DNA of 11,099 nt from JAJPJX01 sp964568355 (lineage in GTDB: Bacteria > Acidobacteriota > Terriglobia > Bryobacterales > Bryobacteraceae): contig CAZMRK010000154.1 in NCBI GenBank assembly GCA_964568355.1, forward strand, positions 1 through 11,099, given 5' to 3'. A model generated the notes under the pieces. It had not been told where the DNA came from. It made no database searches and was given only the letters and a program-made list of their open reading frames with translations. Made by a program: the position numbers and the translations under genes. Shown here one piece after another: positions 6,575-11,099 of the stretch (position 1 is its first letter; every line of letters begins with the position of its first letter).

Positions 6575-7585
6575 ATGGATTCTTCCCGGGGCAATCCTTC
6601 CCAGGCACTTGTCGGGGAGTCGCCGCAAATCTGCGAGATCCGGCGCCTGATCCGCAAAGCATCGCAATCGCGAGCCCCCGTTCTGCTTCTTGGAGAAACC
6701 GGAACGGGTAAAGAGGTTGTCGCCAACGCAATCTATCAAGCCAGCCCGGCAGGCCGTTTTGTGCCCATCGATTGCGGCGCGCTGGTCGGCACCCTCATGG
6801 AAAGCGAGCTGTTCGGCCACGTCAAAGGAGCCTTCACCGGCGCCACCGGCAACAAGACCGGCCTCATCGAGACCGCTGACGGCGGAACTGCCTTCTTCGA
6901 TGAAATCGGCGACCTCAAACTCGAACTGCAGGTGAAGCTCCTGCGGCTCCTGCAGGAACAGGAATTCCGCCCGGTTGGATCGCTGGTTTATAAGAAAGTC
7001 AATATTCGCATTATCGCTGCCACCAATCGCGACCTGGCCCAGGAAGTCGCGCGCGGTAATTTCCGCCAGGATCTGTATTACCGCCTGAAAGTGATCTCGA
7101 TTCGCCTACCCCGGCTGGTCGACCGTGCCCAGGATATTCCCTTGCTGATCGACCATTTTTTGCGCGCCCACGGCACCGGCCTGCGCCTGTCTGTTCCCGC
7201 ACAGGAAGCCCTTCTCGCCTATTCCTGGCCCGGAAATGTTCGGGAACTCCAGAACTGTATCGAGCGCATGGTCGCGCTCCGCTCCGGCAATACCATCGAA
7301 ACTACCGATCTGCCCTCGACGCTGAACTATCAGCTCGCCGCCCGCGAGCCGTCTCCGCTGCCGGACGATTATGATCCCCAGCCGGCCGCCTCGGACAGAT
7401 TCCTGCCGCTCTATAACCGTCCTTCGCCCAGCCTGCCTTTCCCGGCCCTCAAAGATACCGAGAAACAGGCGATAATGGAGGCCCTGAAGCGTACCGGCGG
7501 GGATCGCGCGAAAGCCGCCCTGTTGCTCGGCATCGGGCGCACCACCCTCTACCGTAAACTGAAGGATTATAAGATCCAACTTTGA
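6575..7585 (+). CDS. Sigma-54-dependent transcriptional activator (AAA+ domain and Fis-type HTH, no N-terminal sensor domain)
   Basis: This 336-residue enhancer-binding protein uses ATP to open promoters held by sigma-54 RNA polymerase. The AAA+ domain starts almost at the N-terminus (LVGESPQ at about 12-18). It has Walker A GETGTGKE (40-47), the sigma-54 contact loop GAFTGA (85-90), Walker B ending in Asp109-Glu110, arginine fingers near Arg164/Arg170 (FRQDLYYR) and sensor II WPGNVREL (218-225). A Pro-rich linker leads to a Fis-type helix-turn-helix at about 292-333. There is no receiver, GAF or PAS domain, so activity is presumably set by expression level or by a partner, as for PspF. The ATG at 6575 is preferred to an in-frame TTG at 6566, which would add three residues and lies at the predicted transcription start. 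The stop overlaps the glycosyltransferase start by four bases, suggesting co-expression. Confidence 0.93.
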   Translation: MDSSRGNPSQALVGESPQICEIRRLIRKASQSRAPVLLLGETGTGKEVVANAIYQASPAGRFVPIDCGALVGTLMESELFGHVKGAFTGATGNKTGLIETADGGTAFFDEIGDLKLELQVKLLRLLQEQEFRPVGSLVYKKVNIRIIAATNRDLAQEVARGNFRQDLYYRLKVISIRLPRLVDRAQDIPLLIDHFLRAHGTGLRLSVPAQEALLAYSWPGNVRELQNCIERMVALRSGNTIETTDLPSTLNYQLAAREPSPLPDDYDPQPAASDRFLPLYNRPSPSLPFPALKDTEKQAIMEALKRTGGDRAKAALLLGIGRTTLYRKLKDYKIQL

Positions 7586-8610
7586 AAATCGCCCTGGATG
7601 CCACGTATAGCCTGGGCAGGGACCTGTCCGGTGTCGGAGTCTATGCCAGCGAGCTGCTGTCCGGTCTGACCGCGGCTCATCCCGAGGTCGCGTTCCGGTT
7701 CTGCTACCGGTCGCAGCGTTTCCTTCGTTCGTTTCGCGCTGTCCTGCCGCCCAATGCCCGGCGCTCGCTGCTATCCGATTCCTGGGGTCCCCGCTCCGCC
7801 GACCTTTTTCACGGCCTGAATCAGCGCCTGCCGCGCCTGCGCTTCCGGCGCACCGTGACCACGTTTCACGACCTTTTCGTGCTCACGGGATCCTACTCCA
7901 CCCCCGAGTTTCGCCATCGCTTCGCCGAACAGGCTCGCCAGGCAGCCGCCGCCAGCGACCTGATCATCGCCGTTTCTGCCTTTACGGCTTCGCAGGTGGA
8001 ACATCTTCTCCACACCGATCCACGACGCCTGCGCGTGGTGCACCATGGCGTTCGCCCGCTGCCATTGCCTGCCGTAGCCCGCGAACCGGTGATTCTTCAC
8101 GTCGGCGCGATCCAACTCCGCAAGAACGTACAGCGGCTGGTGGAGGCCTTTGAACAACTTCCCGCGGGGTGGCGATTGGTTCTGGCCGGGTCGGCCGGTT
8201 ACGGCGCTGCCGAGATTCTCGCTTGCATCGACCGGAGTCCGGCGAGGCAACGCATCCACCTGTTGGGATATGTCACTACTGCCACCCTGGCGGAGTGGTA
8301 TGCGAAGGCCGCAATCTTCGCGTTCCCTTCGCTCGATGAAGGATTTGGCATTCCCGTCGTGGAGGCGATGGCGGCAGGAATTCCGGTCGTCACCTCCAAC
8401 CGATCCTCCCTTCCGGAGGTGGCAGGAGACGCAGCTCTTCTCGTCGATCCGGAAGATACCGACGCTTTGGCGGGAGCGCTCGATCGTCTCATCCGGAGTG
8501 AAGCCTTACGACTGGATCTGGGAGAACGTGGCCGCCAACGGGCCACGCGGTTTACTTGGGAGAAGGCGGTTGCACAAACCTGGGCAGCCTACCGAGAGCT
8601 TCTGCCCTAA
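7582..8610 (+). CDS. Glycosyltransferase family 4 (GT-B fold)
   Basis: This 342-residue cytoplasmic enzyme should transfer a sugar from an activated donor to a lipid-linked or polysaccharide acceptor. The N-terminal acceptor domain has the glycine-rich loop SGVGVY (16-21) and FHDLF (95-99). The C-terminal donor domain begins near VGAIQLRKN (174-182, with Arg180 and Lys181 likely contacting the donor phosphates) and has the retaining-GT EX7E motif, Glu253 and Glu261 in DEGFGIPVVEAM. Length is normal. The start is a TTG that overlaps the TGA of the upstream activator (TTGA). It is accepted because MKIALDATYS is the usual N-terminus of this family and no better start is near. The coupling suggests the activator and transferase serve the same surface-polysaccharide process. 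Donor and acceptor are unknown. Confidence 0.9.
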   Translation: MKIALDATYSLGRDLSGVGVYASELLSGLTAAHPEVAFRFCYRSQRFLRSFRAVLPPNARRSLLSDSWGPRSADLFHGLNQRLPRLRFRRTVTTFHDLFVLTGSYSTPEFRHRFAEQARQAAAASDLIIAVSAFTASQVEHLLHTDPRRLRVVHHGVRPLPLPAVAREPVILHVGAIQLRKNVQRLVEAFEQLPAGWRLVLAGSAGYGAAEILACIDRSPARQRIHLLGYVTTATLAEWYAKAAIFAFPSLDEGFGIPVVEAMAAGIPVVTSNRSSLPEVAGDAALLVDPEDTDALAGALDRLIRSEALRLDLGERGRQRATRFTWEKAVAQTWAAYRELLP

Positions 8611-8627
8611 ACCTTCTGCGACACTAC

Positions 8628-8942
8628 CTACCGCTGCTCATCATCGACAGCGATCTTCAGGGCCCGCAGGAACCGGTGGTCCTGGCTGGTGAGTTTGATC
8701 TTCCCCGCGGATTCGAAAGTACGTTTCGGCTCCACTTCAGCCTCCGACGCTACGTCTTCGGCATCTTCCGCTTCTTCTTCATCCCGCTTGTTGAAGCCGA
8801 TTGTGGCCTCCAGCACCAGGAAGACATCATAGCCCGCCCGCTTGATTTCGCCAATTGCTTCGGCGATGCGGTCGGACTCGGAGAGAGAATCGTTGATCGC
8901 GTTCCCCAACTCCTGCATCAGATTCTTCAAAGGTTCGTCCAC
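8628..8942 (-). CDS. Small acidic conserved-looking protein of unknown function
   Basis: This 104-residue protein matches no family I recognise. The N-terminal half (DEPLKNLMQELGNAINDSL, then IAEAIGEIKRAGYDVFLVLEATIGF) looks like two amphipathic helices followed by a hydrophobic strand. The middle is a very acidic run (DEEEAEDAED) of low complexity, and the end (KIKLTSQDHRFLRALKIAV) is again helical. No signal peptide or membrane segment is evident. The GTG start at 8942 is chosen because a strong GGAGGA lies six bases upstream (8954-8949 on the minus strand); an upstream TTG would add 18 residues and has no such site. It is probably real because it has this ribosome site, a promoter-like TACAAT upstream, and a composition unlike the GC-rich shadow frames. 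It ends 17 bases from the convergent glycosyltransferase gene. Confidence 0.75.
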   Translation of the reverse strand: MDEPLKNLMQELGNAINDSLSESDRIAEAIGEIKRAGYDVFLVLEATIGFNKRDEEEAEDAEDVASEAEVEPKRTFESAGKIKLTSQDHRFLRALKIAVDDEQR

Positions 8943-8948
8943 AAATAC

Positions 8949-8954
8949 TCCTCC
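8949..8954 (-). promoter_or_regulatory. Strong Shine-Dalgarno site (GGAGGA) fixing a GTG start
   Basis: On the minus strand GGAGGA lies six bases before the GTG at 8942. It is the clearest ribosome-binding site in the window and decides the start of the small acidic protein in favour of GTG over an upstream in-frame TTG. Confidence 0.75.
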
Positions 8955-9022
8955 CCCCTCTTTGGGTGGATGCACTGGCAGCGCGCAAAGTTCCAAATTC
9001 CCAGGCCGCGCTACCCGTTTCG

Positions 9023-9051
9023 ATTGTAGTGGACCAAACCCGGCTCCACAA
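9023..9051 (-). promoter_or_regulatory. Possible promoter for the small acidic protein
   Basis: On the minus strand TACAAT (9028-9023; five of six to the -10 consensus) follows TTGTGG (9051-9046; only the TTG matches the -35 consensus) with a 17-base spacer. Transcription would start near 9016, giving a leader of about 74 bases before the GTG at 8942. Confidence 0.4.
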
Positions 9052-9079
9052 GTGCATCATTTTCATTATCGGTTGGTCC
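9031..9079. repeat. Inverted repeat GGACCAA / TTGGTCC in a divergent intergenic region
   Basis: Two perfect seven-base arms, GGACCAA at 9031-9037 and TTGGTCC at 9073-9079, are 42 bases apart from centre to centre, about four helical turns. One arm falls in the spacer of the predicted minus-strand promoter and the other lies about 40 bases upstream of the plus-strand -10. An operator pair for a looping regulator is possible. The 35-base loop makes a hairpin terminator unlikely. A seven-base match in this much sequence could also be chance. Confidence 0.35.
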
Positions 9080-9118
9080 GGTACCGTTGATCAGCCCCTG
9101 TAGATAAATCACTTTTGT

Positions 9119-9124
9119 TAAAAT
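9119..9124 (+). promoter_or_regulatory. Possible -10 element (TAAAAT) for the small membrane protein
   Basis: TAAAAT matches the -10 consensus at five of six positions and sits in a short AT-rich stretch. Transcription would start at about 9131. The TTGATC at 9087-9092 is too far away to serve as its -35 box, so the promoter is only tentative. Confidence 0.35.
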
Positions 9125-9169
9125 TGGATTGTGCCAAGGCCGAACTGGAGACAGCAGGGACGGCAATTC

Positions 9170-9409
9170 ATGATGCATGTTGTGCCTACGGTCATGAAAC
9201 CTGCCCGTACCCTCTGGCATGAGGTCATTGGCTTTCTTTTCTTGTCGATGGCAGTCCTGATCGGCGGCTCCAGCATTCGCGTGCTGCGCAATTTCGACGG
9301 GAGCCCCGGCGATATCCTGCGCCTGGTGATGTCTGCATTCTGCGTCTTTCTGCTCGGCGGCTACGGAATTTCCTCCTTCCTTCGCGCGCGGAAAATCTCG
9401 CGCTCGTAG
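9170..9409 (+). CDS. Small two-helix membrane protein of unknown function
   Basis: This 79-residue protein is predicted to sit in the cytoplasmic membrane with two helices, VIGFLFLSMAVLIGG and LRLVMSAFCVFLLGGYGI, joined by a short loop (RVLRNFDGSPGD) and ending in a basic tail (RARKISRS). The basic residues at the tail and before helix 1 suggest that both ends are cytoplasmic. I do not recognise a family. The ATG at 9170 is chosen because AGGGA (9156-9160) lies nine bases before it. An in-frame GTG at 9131 would add 13 polar residues and lies at the predicted transcription start, six bases after a TAAAAT box, so a leaderless longer form cannot be excluded. It is divergent from the small acidic protein and 71 bases before the GH9 gene. 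Two good helices and a ribosome site make it likely to be real. Confidence 0.7.
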   Translation: MMHVVPTVMKPARTLWHEVIGFLFLSMAVLIGGSSIRVLRNFDGSPGDILRLVMSAFCVFLLGGYGISSFLRARKISRS

Positions 9410-9444
9410 TCCTGTAAGTACCACGCCATCCTGCTCTGTTCCTT

Positions 9445-9474
9445 TTCAGACCGCTCTATCCTTTGCGCTACCCT
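9445..9474 (+). promoter_or_regulatory. Possible promoter abutting the GH9 start
   Basis: TACCCT (9469-9474) keeps the essential TA...T of a -10 box and ends six bases before the ATG at 9481. TTCAGA (9445-9450) lies 18 bases further upstream as a weak -35. Transcription would start at about the A of the ATG, and no ribosome-binding site is visible. The match is modest, and the main argument is its position. Confidence 0.3.
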
Positions 9475-9480
9475 AAAGTC

Positions 9481-11099
9481 ATGGACCGGCGCGATTTTGT
9501 CCGTCTGGGCCTGTCTACGCCCGCGCTTCTAGCGGCCCAGCAAGGGCCGCCCCGCGAGGAATCTATCGAACACCTCATTCCCGAGGACACTCCAGCCATT
9601 GCCCTCAACCACCTGGGCTTCCTTCCGAAATCCAAGAAAGTGGTGATCTACCGTTGGGCCGGCGAAAGCGCACCCGAGGAGTTTTCCATCCGCGACATCG
9701 GCGGCCCAAAGCCGCCCTTCGAGCAAACCCGGCCCTTGAAGCGAGTCACCTCCGACGTGATCGATTGCCTGGTGGGCGACTTCAGCGATATCGGGCGCGA
9801 GGGCATGTACCAGGTCACCATCGGAGACGAGCGCTCGGTGCCGTTCTTCATCCGGCCGGACGTCTGGCGGCGCACCCTGCCCAAAGCCGTCGGCTACTAT
9901 CGCTATCAGCGCTGCGGCGTGGCGGTCCCCAACGTGCACCCCGCCTGCCACCTGGATGACGCGCGGCGGCGCGATACCGGCCGGCACGTGGATCTTACGG
10001 GCGGCTGGCACGATGCCGGCGACCTGCGCAAATGGATGAGCGCCACGCAGATGAACGGCATCGCCCTGCTGGCCCTGGCGCGCAGCCTGGGGGAGTCCTG
10101 GGATCCCGCCGGTTCCGGGCTGGCGCCGGTGCTCGAAGAGATTCGCTGGGGCAACCGCTACTTCCTCAAGATGCAGGATCAGGATGGGCTGGTGTGGAAC
10201 GATGTCGCCGGGGGCGTCAACGGCGACAACAGCGACAACCACTGGACCGATAACCAGACCGGCAGCGGCGATGACCGCTATCTCAACTCAACCAAGCCTG
10301 AGCATGTGCAGGCGCTGTTCGTCACTCTTCAGGCGATGACGGCCCAAGCTTTTCTCAAACAGGCCTTCCGCAAAAACGACGCGGCCTACGCGGAACAATG
10401 CCTGGCTGCCGCTCTGCGCTGCTGGAATGCCGCCAAACGCACCAATGCCTCTCTGGTGCTGAGCTGGTGGACGCTGGCGGCAATCGAACTTCACCGCGTA
10501 ACCTCGCAGGATCTCTATGCCCGGGAAGCCGCGCAACTCGGCGACCGTCTGCTGGCCCTGCAGACCACCGACTTCGTCGCGTCGCAAAAAGAAATTCGCG
10601 GCTTTTGGCGCGTCTCCGAGGCCAGTGCCGAACCGTATACCAACGCCGTCGATTCCGCTCTCCCGCCGCTGGCGCTGCTGGAACTCGCTGCCGCTTTCCC
10701 CGGCCACGCCCATGCCGGCCGCTGGCGCGATGCCGTGCGATTGCATCTGGAGGAATACGTTCTGCCCCTGGTGGCCCACTCCGCTTACGACATCGTCCCG
10801 TTCGGAATCTTCATCGGCTCGCCGACCAAAGAGCGCTACCGCCCCCTCGCCGGTGATCTGACCTCGCGCTACTTCATGCCCGTGCGCAAGCAGTTCTGGT
10901 GGTTGGGCACCACCTCTCACCTGGAGTGCTATGCCCTGCTGCTGGCCACTGCCGCCCGCGCGTTCGAAAAGAACGCCTATCGCGACCTGGCCTTCCGCCA
11001 GTTGGAGTGGGTGATGGGCGCCAATCCGTTCGGCGCCTGCCTCATGACCGGGGAAGGCATGCGCAATCCTTACCCGCATTCGCGCTTCGTGGGCCTGAT
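9481..11099 (+). CDS. Glycoside hydrolase family 9 protein with Tat signal and N-terminal Ig-like domain (3' truncated by the window)
   Basis: 539 codons are open from the ATG to the window edge. The N-terminus MDRRDFVRLGLSTPALLAAQ has a twin-arginine motif and a short hydrophobic stretch, pointing to Tat export. About 36-130 resembles the Ig-like module in front of many GH9 enzymes (ALNHLGFLP at the start, GMYQVTIG near the end). The catalytic (alpha/alpha)6 domain follows, with GGWHDAGD at 174-181. Asp178 and Asp181 match the base/water-holding aspartates of GH9 (Asp55 and Asp58 in Thermobifida E4). Near the end, GANP (513-516) and PHSR (532-535) match the late substrate-binding motif. The general-acid Glu lies downstream and is not in view. 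The family contains cellulases, other beta-glucanases and exo-glucosaminidases, so the substrate is open. No ribosome site is seen, but a -10-like TACCCT is. The family call is firm. Confidence 0.9.
   Translation, partial: MDRRDFVRLGLSTPALLAAQQGPPREESIEHLIPEDTPAIALNHLGFLPKSKKVVIYRWAGESAPEEFSIRDIGGPKPPFEQTRPLKRVTSDVIDCLVGDFSDIGREGMYQVTIGDERSVPFFIRPDVWRRTLPKAVGYYRYQRCGVAVPNVHPACHLDDARRRDTGRHVDLTGGWHDAGDLRKWMSATQMNGIALLALARSLGESWDPAGSGLAPVLEEIRWGNRYFLKMQDQDGLVWNDVAGGVNGDNSDNHWTDNQTGSGDDRYLNSTKPEHVQALFVTLQAMTAQAFLKQAFRKNDAAYAEQCLAAALRCWNAAKRTNASLVLSWWTLAAIELHRVTSQDLYAREAAQLGDRLLALQTTDFVASQKEIRGFWRVSEASAEPYTNAVDSALPPLALLELAAAFPGHAHAGRWRDAVRLHLEEYVLPLVAHSAYDIVPFGIFIGSPTKERYRPLAGDLTSRYFMPVRKQFWWLGTTSHLECYALLLATAARAFEKNAYRDLAFRQLEWVMGANPFGACLMTGEGMRNPYPHSRFVGL

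Noticed and set aside
10288..11079. Minus-strand open frame opposite the GH9 gene
   Set aside because: The plus-strand frame is open throughout with GGWHDAGD and PHSR motifs in place, so the antisense frame is a shadow.

Overview
The window looks like a piece of a high-GC, Gram-negative, soil-type bacterial chromosome. The gene mix suggests an acidobacterium, perhaps of the Solibacter/Bryobacter group: a hexuronate-type MFS carrier, a Tat-exported GH9 glycosidase, a lone PilZ protein, RlpA-SPOR, and a Rieske/cytochrome b complex with fused c-type hemes. That assignment is inferred from gene content and style, not from a search. Coding density is high, no gap reaches 300 bases, and I see no rRNA, tRNA, CRISPR array, insertion sequence or phage gene.

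Layout: (1) 1-771, 3' part of an MFS anion/sugar-acid transporter. (2) 876-3045, a tight three-gene unit: membrane-anchored CE4 polysaccharide deacetylase, acyl carrier protein (16-base overlap) and ketosynthase (5-base gap). (3) 3148-5291, a two-gene respiratory operon with its own promoter: Rieske protein and a long cytochrome b that joins b6-like, subunit IV-like and diheme cytochrome c parts in one chain (ATGA overlap). (4) 5333-5695 minus, a single-domain PilZ protein. (5) 5814-6491, RlpA-like lipoprotein with SPOR domain. (6) 6575-8610, a sigma-54 activator without a sensor domain, coupled through a 4-base overlap to a GT4 glycosyltransferase. (7) 8628-8942 minus, a small acidic protein of unknown function, and 9170-9409 plus, a small two-helix membrane protein; the two are divergent around an inverted repeat. 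(8) 9481 to the end, a Tat-signal GH9 glycoside hydrolase cut by the window edge.

Much of the window concerns the cell envelope and polysaccharide: deacetylase, ACP/KS, RlpA, PilZ, GT4 and GH9. The bc-type complex is the energy module. Its residues (PDWY Qo motif, b6-like histidine spacing, a Rieske site with Ser but Phe in place of Tyr) fit a low-potential menaquinol oxidase whose electrons leave through its own tethered cytochrome c. It also lacks the cysteine that anchors heme ci in b6f-type proteins.

The most promising unexplained items are the deacetylase-ACP-KS trio, which has the same three families as NodB-NodF-NodE; the unusual cytochrome b; -10-like hexamers placed almost directly against start codons, suggesting leaderless mRNAs; and the inverted-repeat-bearing divergent region at 8943-9169.
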